58,167 nt of DNA from Streptomyces zinciresistens K42 (GCF_000225525.1 NZ_AGBF01000030.1:1-58167); one strand, 5' to 3'; positions 44,529 through 53,274 are shown, counted from the stretch's first letter. Made by a program: numbers and translations. Notes: a model not told the origin generated them from the letters alone.

Positions 44529-45149
44529 TCAGGACTCCTTGACGGCGATGGTCTCCACCGTGTTCGCCACGTGCTCGAAGGCGTCCGCCGCTTCCTCCAG
44601 CACATCCACGATCTGCTTGAGCTTGAGCACCTCGATGGCGTCGTACTTGCCGTTGAACAGGTGGGCCAGCAGCTTGCGGTGTATCTGGTCGGCCTGGTTC
44701 TCCAGGCGGTTGACCTCGATCCAGTACTCCGTGAGGTTGTCCATGGTGCGCAGGTTCGGCATGGCCTCGGCCGTCAGTTCGGCCGCCCGCGCCAGGACCT
44801 CGATCTGCTGCTCGACACCCTTGGGCAGGTCCTCGACGTTGTAGAGGACGACCAGGTCGACGGCCTCCTCCATGAAGTCCATGATGTCGTCGAGGGACGA
44901 CGCGAGGGAGTAGATGTCCTCGCGGTCGAACGGCGTGATGAACGAGGAGTTCAGCTGGTGGAAGATCGCGTGCGTGGCATCGTCACCGGCGTGTTCCGCG
45001 GCCCGCATACGCTCTGCGATCTCGGCCCGGCCGGCGGTGTCCGCCCCGAGCAGTTCCATCAGGAGCTTCGAGCCCGTGACGATGTTGTCCGCGGACGCGG
45101 CGAACATGTCGTAGAAGCTCGTCTCCCGGGGGGTCAGACGAAATCGCAC
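44529..45149 (-). CDS. PhoU-like DUF47 protein, partner of Pit
   Basis: An all-helical protein of the DUF47/PhoU family (206 aa) with repeated E/DxxxD metal-binding motifs: EHAGDDATHAIFHQLNSSFI with TPFDREDIYSLASSLDDIMD, and RLENQADQIHRKLLAHLF. DUF47 proteins are encoded with Pit transporters and are thought to regulate them. GTG 45149 (MRFRLTPRETSFYD). A promoter with TAGCAT lies about 40 bp upstream on the minus strand. Confidence 0.92.
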   Translation of the reverse strand: MRFRLTPRETSFYDMFAASADNIVTGSKLLMELLGADTAGRAEIAERMRAAEHAGDDATHAIFHQLNSSFITPFDREDIYSLASSLDDIMDFMEEAVDLVVLYNVEDLPKGVEQQIEVLARAAELTAEAMPNLRTMDNLTEYWIEVNRLENQADQIHRKLLAHLFNGKYDAIEVLKLKQIVDVLEEAADAFEHVANTVETIAVKES

Positions 45150-45186
45150 GTGGGGTCCTCAGGATGCATCGGTTTCGGTCAGGCTG

Positions 45187-45216
45187 ATGCTAGGCGCATC
45201 ATCCGGCCACGGCTAA
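45187..45216 (-). promoter_or_regulatory. Promoter of the phoU-like/pit operon
   Basis: On the minus strand, TTAGCC (-35-like, 45211-45216) and TAGCAT (-10, 45187-45192) with an 18-bp spacer. No PHO box was seen here, consistent with low-affinity transport being made when phosphate is plentiful. Confidence 0.5.
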
Positions 45217-45322
45217 TGGGCCGTCCTCCAGTGTCGCCCATCGGGCAGAGTGGTCGGCACGGGGGACGGCGGGCGGCCGTCGACGGTGTCGGCCACCCGG
45301 CCTCCTACCCCGCAAAGTTCGG

Positions 45323-45346
45323 TACGATATACCCGGTAGGGGTATA
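45323..45346 (+). promoter_or_regulatory. CsoR operator overlapping the csoR -10 box
   Basis: TATACCCGGTAGGGGTATA (45328-45346) is a perfect 7-5-7 palindrome with the G-tract/C-tract pattern of CsoR operators. It overlaps the -10 TACGAT (45323-45328), so the repressor would block its own promoter. Confidence 0.85.
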
Positions 45347-45372
45347 GAAGCGGCAGCCGTCGGGAGGACGCG

Positions 45373-45750
45373 ATGACGACCACAGAGGCCGGCGCCGGTG
45401 CGCCCTCCGCCCCCGGCGGGACCGCGGAGCCGGCCGCCGCGCAGATCGTGACGGACCACGACCGCGGCATCCACGGCTACCACCAGCAGAAGGACGAGCA
45501 CCTCAAGCGGCTGCGCAGGATCGAGGGCCAGATCCGGGGCCTGCAGCGGATGGTCGACGAGGACGTCTACTGCATCGACATACTCACGCAGGTCTCCGCC
45601 TCCACCAAGGCCCTGCAGTCCTTCGCCCTGCAACTGCTGGAGGAGCACCTGCGCCACTGCGTCGCCGACGCGGCCCTCAAGGGCGGCTCGGAGATCGACG
45701 CCAAGGTGGAGGAGGCGACGAAGGCGATCGGCCGGCTGCTCAGGACCTGA
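45373..45750 (+). CDS. csoR: Copper-sensing repressor CsoR
   Basis: A DUF156/CsoR helical repressor that releases DNA on binding Cu(I). The ligands are Cys67 (DVYCIDIL), His92 and Cys96 (EEHLRHCVADA), in exactly the C-x24-H-x3-C spacing of the characterised S. lividans protein (Cys75, His100, Cys104). The core motif LKRLRRIEGQIRGLQRMVDE is typical. An Ala-rich 30-residue tail precedes it. ATG 45373 has GGGAGG upstream. A CsoR operator sits in its promoter. No copper ATPase gene is in the window. Confidence 0.95.
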   Translation: MTTTEAGAGAPSAPGGTAEPAAAQIVTDHDRGIHGYHQQKDEHLKRLRRIEGQIRGLQRMVDEDVYCIDILTQVSASTKALQSFALQLLEEHLRHCVADAALKGGSEIDAKVEEATKAIGRLLRT

Positions 45751-45778
45751 GCCGGTCCGCGCGCGGGGCCCCGGCTCA
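45748..45778. terminator. Convergent terminator built on both stop codons
   Basis: TGAGCCGG (45748-45755) pairs exactly with CCGGCTCA (45771-45778). The arms contain the csoR TGA and the minus-strand TGA of the next gene, so one hairpin serves both ends. Confidence 0.6.
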
Positions 45779-45946
45779 CCCGGCCGGGGCCTGGCGCTCC
45801 TCGGCGACGCGCAGCACCTCGTCGATGCTCTCCAGGCTGAGCCGGTCCTCCCGGGCGGCCGAGGCCGCGATGATCAGCTCGCCGCACAGCTCGATCTCGG
45901 CGAGGGCCACGTGGTCCTGAACTGCCGTACCGCCGACCGGAGCCAC
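45776..45946 (-). CDS. Small conserved Streptomyces protein (56 aa)
   Basis: A short helical acidic protein: VAPVGGTAVQDHVALAEIEL, CGELIIAASAAREDRLSLES, IDEVLRVAEERQAPAG. GTG 45946 is chosen since AAGAGGTGAC precedes it at normal spacing; GTG 45955 would sit directly on that site. The coding bias is clear. A hypothetical protein is commonly annotated beside csoR in Streptomyces. Function unknown. Confidence 0.68.
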   Translation of the reverse strand: MAPVGGTAVQDHVALAEIELCGELIIAASAAREDRLSLESIDEVLRVAEERQAPAG

Positions 45947-46062
45947 GTGCGTCACCTCTTCTCTGCCGATACCGGCTTCCTAGAGTAGGGAGCGCCCTAC
46001 ACACCGCGCATGGCACGGACGGGCTAGTCCTTGAGGTCCGCCGGACACGCGCGCACCGGTCC

Positions 46063-46902
46063 TCACCGCTCGGCGATCCTGCCGGCGTAGATGTCGTCGC
46101 CCGCCGGCAGCCGCACCCGGGCCGGGGTCCCGAAGTCGTACATCAGGGTCGTGGAGGTGACGGCCACGGCAGTGCTCTGCCGTCCGTTGACGAAGCTGAA
46201 CCGGTGCCTGACCTTGCGGATCCGGCCCGCGTCGTCGAGGTAGACGTCGAAGGGGACGTCGGCCGTGGCGAACCCCTTCGCCGCCGCCGCGAGCGCCGCG
46301 GCGTTCCCGGCGGACGCCTCCCGCGCGGCCACGCCCAGGTCGGCGGTGCCCCGGTAGTGCCGTACGGGCGTGCCGCCGACCTCGCCCTCGCCGACGTACC
46401 GCACGGTGCGCGCCCCGCGCAGCACCTCGGCCGCGGCGAACGGATCGGTCGCGCCGCCGGTGACGAGGTTCCCGTCCGTGAGCGAACCGGTCTCCACCCG
46501 CACCCACTTGTCGGCGGGCACACCGGCACCGCGGTTCTTCATGTACAGAGCGCCCGGCGAGAGCAGTTCCAGGATCGGCCGCTGCGCGGTGCTGCCCGCG
46601 GGGTCCTGGGGCAGCAGCACCTTCAGCCGCCCCCGCCGCTCCCGGAAGTCGTAGACGCCCTCGCCCCGGATGGTGACCCGTGTCCCGCCGGTGGCCATCT
46701 CCATGGCGGTCCGCGCCCTGGCGCTGCGCTCCTCGACCAGCCGGTCGGCGGCGTGCCGGACCCTGTCCACGGCCTCGCCACCGCGCCCGTCCTGGGCCGC
46801 GGCACCGCGCTCGGCGCATCCGCTGCCCGCCAGACAGACGCAGAGCACCCCGGCCGCAACCCGTGCCCCGCGCGGAAGACCGTGCCGCTGCCGCTCCGTC
46901 AT
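46063..46902 (-). CDS. Secreted lipoprotein, LolA/LppX-like fold (279 aa)
   Basis: A signal peptide (RGARVAAGVLCVCLAGSGCAE) with probable lipidated Cys29, followed by an extracytoplasmic domain with the strand pattern GTRVTIRGEGVYDFRERRGR, ADKWVRVETGSL, VRYVGEGEVGGTPVRHYRGT and FDVYLDDAGRIRKV. This resembles mycobacterial LppX/LprG-type lipoproteins and the DUF6612 family. The role is unknown and may be lipid or envelope related. ATG 46902 is preferred to ATG 46935 for signal length. Confidence 0.8.
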   Translation of the reverse strand: MTERQRHGLPRGARVAAGVLCVCLAGSGCAERGAAAQDGRGGEAVDRVRHAADRLVEERSARARTAMEMATGGTRVTIRGEGVYDFRERRGRLKVLLPQDPAGSTAQRPILELLSPGALYMKNRGAGVPADKWVRVETGSLTDGNLVTGGATDPFAAAEVLRGARTVRYVGEGEVGGTPVRHYRGTADLGVAAREASAGNAAALAAAAKGFATADVPFDVYLDDAGRIRKVRHRFSFVNGRQSTAVAVTSTTLMYDFGTPARVRLPAGDDIYAGRIAER

Positions 46903-47028
46903 CGCCTGCCTACCCCCAGCCGGTACGTCCGTCATGGGCACCCTGTCGTCCCGGTTAACGACCGTCGGCGGCCCCTGGTCACCACACCGGAGGCGTCGGA
47001 CATACTTGCCCTGGGTAACGTTGCAGCC

Positions 47029-47208
47029 GTGGCACAGCAGAACGGACCGGCGCCCCCCGAACCCCAGGACGCCCCGGCCCCCCACCGCACGACGACGGTG
47101 GAGCGGGGCCCCTTCTGCACAGCCCACTGCACCTGCGGCTGGCGGGGCCCGGCCAGAAGGGCCAGAAGCCTGGCCAGATCGGACGCGGAGTCCCACGCGA
47201 ACGCGTGA
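47029..47208 (+). CDS. Small Cys-rich basic protein (59 aa)
   Basis: Begins VAQQNGPAPPEPQDAPAPHR, then RGPFCTAHCTCGWRGPARRARS and an acidic/Ala tail. The CxxxCxC pattern with a nearby His could bind zinc. Similar small proteins with HCTCGWRGPARRAR ends are found across Streptomyces, with no known role. GTG 47029, with TAACGT just upstream, looks leaderless. Divergent from the lipoprotein gene. Confidence 0.7.
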   Translation: MAQQNGPAPPEPQDAPAPHRTTTVERGPFCTAHCTCGWRGPARRARSLARSDAESHANA

Positions 47209-47449
47209 GCGGGGGTGGCTGAAAACCCCCTCAGGCGGCACGCCCACACCGGTTTTCGGCCAGTCCGGCGCTTGGGGACGCGGCCCTCCCGGGGTCGGCG
47301 CGGGCGCCCTGGTGCGGCGGCCCCCGGGACGGACCGGGCAGGGGCGGCGGGGGCGGCCTCCCCACCTCGCCCCCACGGGCCCGCACCCCGCCCGGGGAAC
47401 CCCCGTGCCCACCACCCCGTCTCGTTCCACGTAACCCCGAGGAGGCGAC

Positions 47450-49042
47450 ATGGAACGGCGCACGTTCATCGGCGGCACGGCAGCCCTCACCGCCCTGACG
47501 GCAACCGCCTGCGACAGCGGCACCGGCGACGGCACCCGCGCCGCCCGGGGCGGGAACACGGGCGCGGCAGGCGCCACGGCCACCGGCGCCACGGCGACCC
47601 GCACCACGACGACCACGTCCACCACGGCCGCCGCCGACTGGCCCGCCCTCGCCCGCGACCTAGACGGCACCCTCGTCCGACCGGGCGACGCCGCCTGGAA
47701 GACCGCGCACCAGCTCTACAACACCCGCTTCGACTCGCTGAAGCCCGCCGCGGTCGCCTACGCCGCCCACGCCGACGACATCCGCACCACCCTCGCCTAC
47801 GCCCGCGCCCGCCGCCTCAAGGTCGCGATACGCAACGGCGGCCACTCCTACGCCGGCTGGTCCTCCGGCGACAACCGGCTGATCGTCGACGTCTCCCGCC
47901 TCGCCCGCGTCCGCGTCTCCGGCGGCACCGCGGTGACCGGCGCCGGTGCCAAGCTCATCGACGTCTACCGGGCCCTCGCGGCAAAGGGCGTCACCATACC
48001 CGCCGGCTCCTGCCCGACCGTCGGCGTCTCGGGCCTCACGCTCGGCGGCGGACACGGCGTCACCTCCCGTGCGTACGGCCTGACCTGCGACAGTCTCACC
48101 CGCGCCACCCTCATCACCGCGGACGGCAAGCAGCTCACCGCCGACGCCACCACCCACGAAGACCTCTTCTGGGCCCTGCGGGGCGCCGGGAACGGCAACT
48201 TCGGCGTGGTCACGGAACTCCAGTTCCACACCCACCCCGCGCCCCAGGCCGTGACGGCGTACCTGAGCTGGCCGTGGTCGAAGGCGGCGGCGCTCATCAG
48301 GGCGTGGCAGGAGTGGGGCCCGTCCCAGCCCGACGAGATCTGGTCGTCCCTGCACCTGGCCAACCGGGCGGGCGGCACCCCCACGATCTCCGTGACCGCG
48401 TTCTCCCTGGGCACGTACCGCGAGCTGCAGAACGCGGTGGACCGGCTCGCCGGCGGCCCCGGCGGACCGGGCCCCGCGCGCGCCGTCTCCCTCGAACGCC
48501 GTTCCTACGAGGAGTCGTTGGAGGTCTACGCGGGCTGCTCGTCCTTCGCCACCGACGCCCAGTGCCACCTCCCCGGGACCACCCCGGGCCGCACCCCCCA
48601 GGGCGCGCTGGGCCGCGAGACGTACGCGGCCAAGTCGGACTTCTTCGACCGTTCGATGTCCGCGGCCGGCATCCGGGCGCTCACGCGGCGGATGGAGTCG
48701 GTGGGCGGCGGCTCCGGCAGCGTCGCCCTGACGGCCCTGGGCGGGGCGGTCAACCGCGTCTCCCCGACGGCGACGGCCTTCGTGCACCGCCGCTCGCGCA
48801 TGCTGGCCCAGTACGTCGCCTCCTGGCGGCCCGGCACCTCGGGCGCCACGGCCCGGTCCTGGCTGGCTTCGGCCCACGGCGCGATGCGCCCGTACGCCTC
48901 GGGCGCCGCCTACCAGAACTACACCGACCCGGACCTGAAGGACTGGCGCACGGCGTACTACGGGGACGCGGCGCCACGGCTGGCGAAGCTGAGGAAGCGG
49001 TACGACCCGGAGGGCTTCTTCAGCCACCCGCAGGCCCTCTGA
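47450..49042 (+). CDS. Secreted FAD-linked oxidase, BBE family, bicovalent FAD type
   Basis: A berberine-bridge-like oxidoreductase. The signal peptide carries a lipobox-like end (LTALTATACDSG), followed by a Thr-rich linker. The FAD-binding domain has both covalent attachment residues: His in RNGGHSYAGWS and Cys in AGSCPTVGVSGL, followed by TLGGGHG. The BBE C-terminal tail reads AYYGDAAPRLAKLRKRYDPE with FFSH. Such enzymes oxidise sugars or alcohols with oxygen; the substrate is unknown. ATG 47450 has GAGGAGGCGAC before it. 530 residues. Confidence 0.92.
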   Translation: MERRTFIGGTAALTALTATACDSGTGDGTRAARGGNTGAAGATATGATATRTTTTTSTTAAADWPALARDLDGTLVRPGDAAWKTAHQLYNTRFDSLKPAAVAYAAHADDIRTTLAYARARRLKVAIRNGGHSYAGWSSGDNRLIVDVSRLARVRVSGGTAVTGAGAKLIDVYRALAAKGVTIPAGSCPTVGVSGLTLGGGHGVTSRAYGLTCDSLTRATLITADGKQLTADATTHEDLFWALRGAGNGNFGVVTELQFHTHPAPQAVTAYLSWPWSKAAALIRAWQEWGPSQPDEIWSSLHLANRAGGTPTISVTAFSLGTYRELQNAVDRLAGGPGGPGPARAVSLERRSYEESLEVYAGCSSFATDAQCHLPGTTPGRTPQGALGRETYAAKSDFFDRSMSAAGIRALTRRMESVGGGSGSVALTALGGAVNRVSPTATAFVHRRSRMLAQYVASWRPGTSGATARSWLASAHGAMRPYASGAAYQNYTDPDLKDWRTAYYGDAAPRLAKLRKRYDPEGFFSHPQAL

Positions 49043-49157
49043 CGGACCGACGGGAGCCCCGTGCGGTACGGCCCGCGCGCGCGGGCGGCGCTGCGACCGG
49101 AAAGGTGCACCGGCTCGCGGCGCCCGGCCGCGGCGCCCGGCAGCCAGGTCCCGTTCC

Positions 49158-49859
49158 TCAGGCCGCCAGGTCCCGTTCCTCGGCGCCCGCGCTCTCCCTG
49201 CGCGCGCCCGGGATCAGGGCGCCGGCGCCGGACCTGCCCCGCGCCCGGATCAGCCACGCGCCCCGCCGCGAGCGGCCGACGGCGGTCATGAGGGGCGTGA
49301 GCAGCGCCATGGCCAACGGGGAGAGCAGCAGCGCGACGGCGGTACCCAGCGCGAACCCGCCCACGACGTCGGTCGGGTAGTGGACGCCCATGTAGACCCG
49401 GCTGAATCCGGCGAACAGCGCCAGCACGATGCCGACGAGCCCGAACTTCCGGTTGGCGACGAAGAGTCCGACGCCGAGCGCCATGGCGATGGTGGCGTGG
49501 TCGCTGACGAAGGAGTAGTCCGTCTTGCCGCCGACGAGGACCTCCAGCCCCTGATGGTCGTTGAACGGCCGGGGGCGCTCCACGAATCCCCGTATCGGCA
49601 CGTTCACCAGGACCGCGACGGCGGCCGCGAGCGGTGCCCACACGAGGGCGGCCACGGACGCGGGGGCGTCCTCGCCGCCCCGCCGGCGCACGCCCCACCA
49701 GCACCACAGCACGAGCAGGGCGAGGCCGACCAGCACGCCGTACTCACCGACGTACTCCATGACCCGGTCGAACCACGGCGGGGCGTCCTTGGCGAGGCCG
49801 TTGATGTCGTAGAGCAGATCGACGTCGGGGTTCGACCCGGATTCTGCGAGTCCAGCCAT
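49158..49859 (-). CDS. PAP2-superfamily membrane phosphatase
   Basis: An undecaprenyl-pyrophosphate or phosphatidic-acid phosphatase-like protein with about five helices. The three catalytic motifs are RGFVERPRPF (KxxxxxxRP type, Arg in place of Lys), SFVSDHATIA (the PSGH position reads VSDH) and FSRVYMGVHYPTDVVGG (SRxxxxxHxxxD). ATG 49859 (MAGLAESGSNPDVDLLYDIN) has AGGGG upstream. It may recycle undecaprenyl phosphate like BcrC. Convergent with the flavoprotein gene. Confidence 0.9.
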   Translation of the reverse strand: MAGLAESGSNPDVDLLYDINGLAKDAPPWFDRVMEYVGEYGVLVGLALLVLWCWWGVRRRGGEDAPASVAALVWAPLAAAVAVLVNVPIRGFVERPRPFNDHQGLEVLVGGKTDYSFVSDHATIAMALGVGLFVANRKFGLVGIVLALFAGFSRVYMGVHYPTDVVGGFALGTAVALLLSPLAMALLTPLMTAVGRSRRGAWLIRARGRSGAGALIPGARRESAGAEERDLAA

Positions 49860-50055
49860 GATGCCGCGGCCCCTTCGTCGTCTCCCGGCGCATCGTGCGT
49901 ACGCCGCTCCGCCCACCCCCGTGGTTGTGGATCCGGCTACGTCACCAGGAACGCACGGCCCCTGTTGATACGTTCCACACTCCACTGAATGATCACGCAG
50001 ACGTTATCGAAGAGAAACACGTCACCGCAGCTCAGCGGGTGGGTCCACGCAGCGC

Positions 50056-51057
50056 CTACACCCCTGTGGGCAGCGCTTTCGCGCCATCCTCGGTCACCCG
50101 GGTGGCCCCGAAGTAGTCCTTCGTGTCGATCGGGTCGAACCGGATCACAGCGCCCGTTCTCGGTGCGTCGATCATGTACCCGCCGCCCACATAGATCCCG
50201 ACATGGTGGATGACCCGGGAGTTGGTGGGATCCTTCGAGAAGAACACCAGATCGCCGGGCAGCAGTTCGTTCCTGGCCGGATGCGGCCCCGCGTTCCACT
50301 GGTCGTTGGCGACGCGCGGCAGCGTGATCCCGACACTCTCGTACGCCGCCTTGGTGAGCCCGGAGCAGTCGAAGCGCCCCTTGGTGGCCGCGCTGCCGTC
50401 ACCGCCCCACAGATACGGCGTGCCCAGCTTCTTCTGCGCGTAGTAGATGGCCCCCGCGGCCTGCTTGCTGGGGTCCACCCGGCTCACGGGCGCGGCGAAG
50501 CTCTCCTGGAGGGTCGTGATCGTCTTCACATAGTTCTGGGTCTCCTTGTAGGGCGGCACACCCCCGTGCTTGATGACCGCGTACGCCCCCGCGTTGTAGG
50601 AGGCGAGCATGTTCCTCGTCGGATCGCCGGGTACGTCCTTGACGTACGAGGCGAGCTTGCAGTCGTACGAGGCGGCCGACGGGATCGCGTCCTGGGGGTC
50701 CCAGACGTCCCGGTCGCCGTCACCGTCGCCGTCGATGCCGTTCGTGGCCCAGGTCCCGGGGATGAACTGGGCGATGCCCTGGGCCGCCGCGGGGCTGCGC
50801 GCCTTCGGGTTGAACCCGCTCTCCTGGTACAGCTGCGCGGCGAGCAGCGCCGGGTTGATGGCCGGGCAGAGGTTGCCCCACTTCTGCACGAGGGCCTGGT
50901 AGGCGGCAGGGACGGCCCCCTTGGCCAGCGTCCTGGCCCCGCCGCTCAGCCCTCCGACGACGTTCCCGGCGACGAGGTACACCCCGACGACGAGCAGCAG
51001 CACGAAGCTCAGCGCCGCCGCGACGGCGGAACCCGCCACGATCCATGCCTTACGCAC
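50056..51057 (-). CDS. Bifunctional lytic transglycosylase / NlpC-P60 endopeptidase, membrane-anchored
   Basis: An N-terminal anchor (AGSAVAAALSFVLLLVVGVYL) is followed by a goose-lysozyme/SLT-like domain with catalytic Glu (AQLYQESGFNPKARSPAAAQ, GIAQFIPGTW) and Ca-binding-like DGDGDGDRD. The C-terminal NlpC/P60 domain has Cys (RFDCSGLTKAAY) and His (IHHVGIYVGGGYM). It cuts both glycan strands and peptide stems, as wall-opening proteins of conjugation systems do (VirB1 plus TcpG-like). GTG 51057 is chosen for GAGGGG nine bases upstream. It is next to the T4SS-like cluster, on the opposite strand. Confidence 0.92.
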   Translation of the reverse strand: MRKAWIVAGSAVAAALSFVLLLVVGVYLVAGNVVGGLSGGARTLAKGAVPAAYQALVQKWGNLCPAINPALLAAQLYQESGFNPKARSPAAAQGIAQFIPGTWATNGIDGDGDGDRDVWDPQDAIPSAASYDCKLASYVKDVPGDPTRNMLASYNAGAYAVIKHGGVPPYKETQNYVKTITTLQESFAAPVSRVDPSKQAAGAIYYAQKKLGTPYLWGGDGSAATKGRFDCSGLTKAAYESVGITLPRVANDQWNAGPHPARNELLPGDLVFFSKDPTNSRVIHHVGIYVGGGYMIDAPRTGAVIRFDPIDTKDYFGATRVTEDGAKALPTGV

Positions 51058-51237
51058 CGTCAACCGCCCCTCGCCAGCCGGGAGTCCACCCGCGCCAGTC
51101 TAGGAGCTTCCCGCGCCGGAGCCGCGCCAACCGGCGGCCCGCGCGCGGACGGCATGACCTCACGGGTCATCGCCCCCGCCGGCGCCCCGTGCCAGGCTCG
51201 TGGACGGACGGGACCGGACGACGACCGGGAGGACACC

Positions 51238-51624
51238 ATGCCCGCCTACGCGATGGCGCACCTGCGCGACGCCGCTCCGCATCCGGAGATCGCCGAGTAC
51301 ATCGAGCGCATCACGGCCACCTTCGAGCCGTACGGCGGCCGCTTCCTCGTGCACGGCACCCCGCACGAGACGCTGGAGGGCAGCTGGCCCGGCGGCGTCG
51401 TCCTGATCGCCTTCCCCGGACTCGCCGAGGCACGGGCCTGGTGGCACTCCCCCGCCTACCGCGAGATCGCCCCGCTGCGCTCGCGCCACATCGAGGGCGA
51501 CATCATCCTCGTCGAGGGCGTCCCCACCCCCTACGACCCCGCCCGCACGGCACAGGCGGTCCGCGCGGGTCTGCCCGGACACCCGGACACCCCGGCGGAC
51601 ACCGACGCCGGCCAACCGGCCTGA
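51238..51624 (+). CDS. DUF1330 protein (128 aa)
   Basis: A dimeric alpha/beta-barrel-like small protein: MPAYAMAHLRDAAPHPEIAE, GRFLVHGTPHETLEGSWPGG, FPGLAEARAWWHSPAYREIA and HIEGDIILVEGV. DUF1330 family, function unknown. A 35-residue Pro/Asp-rich tail follows the core. ATG 51238 with GGGAGGACACC. Stands alone. Confidence 0.88.
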   Translation: MPAYAMAHLRDAAPHPEIAEYIERITATFEPYGGRFLVHGTPHETLEGSWPGGVVLIAFPGLAEARAWWHSPAYREIAPLRSRHIEGDIILVEGVPTPYDPARTAQAVRAGLPGHPDTPADTDAGQPA

Positions 51625-51949
51625 CACCCTGTCACGCGCGCGTTCACCTCACCGGGATAGCCTTCACCCGCAGAACACCGGCACGACGACTCACCCGACC
51701 GGCCGTCAGAAACGGCCCACGGCGTGAAGAGATCTAACGACGGAACCACACCTCGGGTTCCGCTCCGACTTCGTTGCCCGGCGTGACCTGCTGTGATACA
51801 CAGAGTGACCGTACGAGGCATTCGTACGAATCCCGCCCACCAATGACGCCAAGTCGACATACGGAAGCGACATTGTCGGCGAGAATGAGACCTGACCTCT
51901 GCACCGCGCAGGGGGACTGCGGAACTACCCGACAGGGGCGGTGACTTAC
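51625..51949. other. 325-bp spacer before the T4SS-like cluster
   Basis: No gene is seen. It has a lower GC fraction in its second half, an inverted repeat GTACGAGGCATTCGTAC (51810-51830 region), and presumably the promoter for the cluster, though no -35/-10 pair stands out. Confidence 0.5.
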
Positions 51950-52258
51950 ATGCTCTTCGCGGCCGACAAGGGCGACATCAACACCATCATCGGCGGGATC
52001 GCCCCTGACTGGGGTCCCTTCGGGGCGCTGGGGAACGAAGCGAAGACGATGATCCAGGTCGTCATGGCAGTCGCCATCCTGCTCTGCCTCGGCATCGCCA
52101 TCTGGGGCGCGGCCAAGCAGCGCATCGGCGCCACGGCCCTGCGGGACACCTTCAGCGCCGAGCAGGGCAAGGGACTGATCGTCGCCGGCCTGACCGGCGT
52201 CTTCATCATCGGCTCCCTGGGCACGCTCTTCACCATCGTGTACGGCATGGCCGTCTAG
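51950..52258 (+). CDS. Small membrane protein of the T4SS-like cluster (102 aa), VirB2/TraC-type
   Basis: Two hydrophobic helices (MIQVVMAVAILLCLGIAIWG, and LIVAGLTGVFIIGSLGTLFT) with a basic loop AAKQRIGATALRDTF between them and an N-terminal extracytoplasmic stretch. The topology and position at the head of a secretion cluster resemble VirB2-type pilin or small inner-membrane subunits. ATG 51950 is preferred (GGTGA five bases upstream); GTG 51941 is close. Confidence 0.78.
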   Translation: MLFAADKGDINTIIGGIAPDWGPFGALGNEAKTMIQVVMAVAILLCLGIAIWGAAKQRIGATALRDTFSAEQGKGLIVAGLTGVFIIGSLGTLFTIVYGMAV

Positions 52259-52443
52259 CGCCTCACCTCGCTCCGTCCGCTCCGGGCACGCCCGGCCCCC
52301 AGTCCCCACCCGTCCGTCGTGCCCACCGGCTGAGGTTGCGTTTCCCTGATGTCGAGTCACCACACCGCGCCCGCGCGGGAACCAGCACGGCTACCGTCGT
52401 ACTCCTACGTGTTTTCGTCCGACGCCGAGGGGGCGTACGCGGC

Positions 52444-53274
52444 ATGAGTCTCGGAGACGAACGGGAGCCCTCCGGCGGCTACGGAGGCACGGGTCAGACC
52501 CGTACCCGGCTGCCGGAGAGCGGCGGCGACGTGTACGGGGGCGCGCGCAGAGGCGGACGCTCGTCGTCCCGGAGCCTGGTGACGGTCGTCGGCGTGGTGG
52601 TGCTCCTCATCGCCGCGATCGCCTTCGCGAACCGCGGAGGCGGCGACTCCGGCGGCTCCTCGGGGGACCAGAACAAGCCGAATTCCGCCCCCACGGCGGC
52701 GACGGGCACCCGCCCGGTGAAGGGCAAGGCAGCAGGCATCCCGGGCGGCTTCGCCCAGGACCAGCAGGGGGCGCAGAGCGCGGCGGCAAATTACGCAGTG
52801 ACGCTGGGCTCGACAGGGATGTTCAACAAGGAAAGCCGACGCGGCATCGTGGACACCATCTACACACCCGCCGCCGCGACCAGACTCGGCAATGCCATGG
52901 ACAAGGCCTACTCAGCGGACTTCCTCAGCAAGCTTGGCCTTGACGAGAACGGCAACCCTCCCGAAGGCAGCACCTTTGTGTCGCGCACTGTACCGGTGGG
53001 AACCAAGGTCGAGCAGTACGGCGCCGGTAGCGCCAAAGTCTCCGTCTGGTACATGGGTCTGATCGGTATGTCCAGTCAGCGCTCGACCGACCCTGTCAGC
53101 TCCACGTGGAAAACCTGGACGTTCGACCTGCAGTGGGCGAACGGCGACTGGAAGATCGGCGCGGACACCCAGAAGAACGGCCCGGCGCCGGTGCCAGGTG
53201 ACGACAGAGCGGCCAGCTCTGACGACATCAGCAAGGCCATCGAGGAGTACGGAGGGTTCACTTATGCCCGGTAA
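52444..53274 (+). CDS. Single-pass membrane protein, VirB8/TcpC-like (276 aa)
   Basis: A Gly/Arg-rich cytoplasmic tail of about 45 residues, one helix (SLVTVVGVVVLLIAAIAFAN), a Ser/Gly linker, then a folded domain of about 170 residues (AQSAAANYAVTLGSTGMFNK, then STFVSRTVPVGTKVEQYGAG, ending WTFDLQWANGDWKIG). This NTF2-like ending recalls VirB8/TcpC periplasmic domains. Codon choice in its second half is less GC-biased than that of its neighbours. The next gene starts inside it (11-bp overlap). Confidence 0.8.
   Translation: MSLGDEREPSGGYGGTGQTRTRLPESGGDVYGGARRGGRSSSRSLVTVVGVVVLLIAAIAFANRGGGDSGGSSGDQNKPNSAPTAATGTRPVKGKAAGIPGGFAQDQQGAQSAAANYAVTLGSTGMFNKESRRGIVDTIYTPAAATRLGNAMDKAYSADFLSKLGLDENGNPPEGSTFVSRTVPVGTKVEQYGAGSAKVSVWYMGLIGMSSQRSTDPVSSTWKTWTFDLQWANGDWKIGADTQKNGPAPVPGDDRAASSDDISKAIEEYGGFTYAR

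Noticed and set aside
46903..47670. Upstream extension of the lipoprotein frame on the minus strand
   Set aside because: It would place over 200 low-complexity residues before a clear signal peptide and runs antisense to two plus-strand genes.
51640..51675. GTTCACC and CTTCACCC near the DUF1330 gene end, resembling a PHO box
   Set aside because: The two elements are about 20 bp apart, not in 11-bp register, and no phosphate gene follows.
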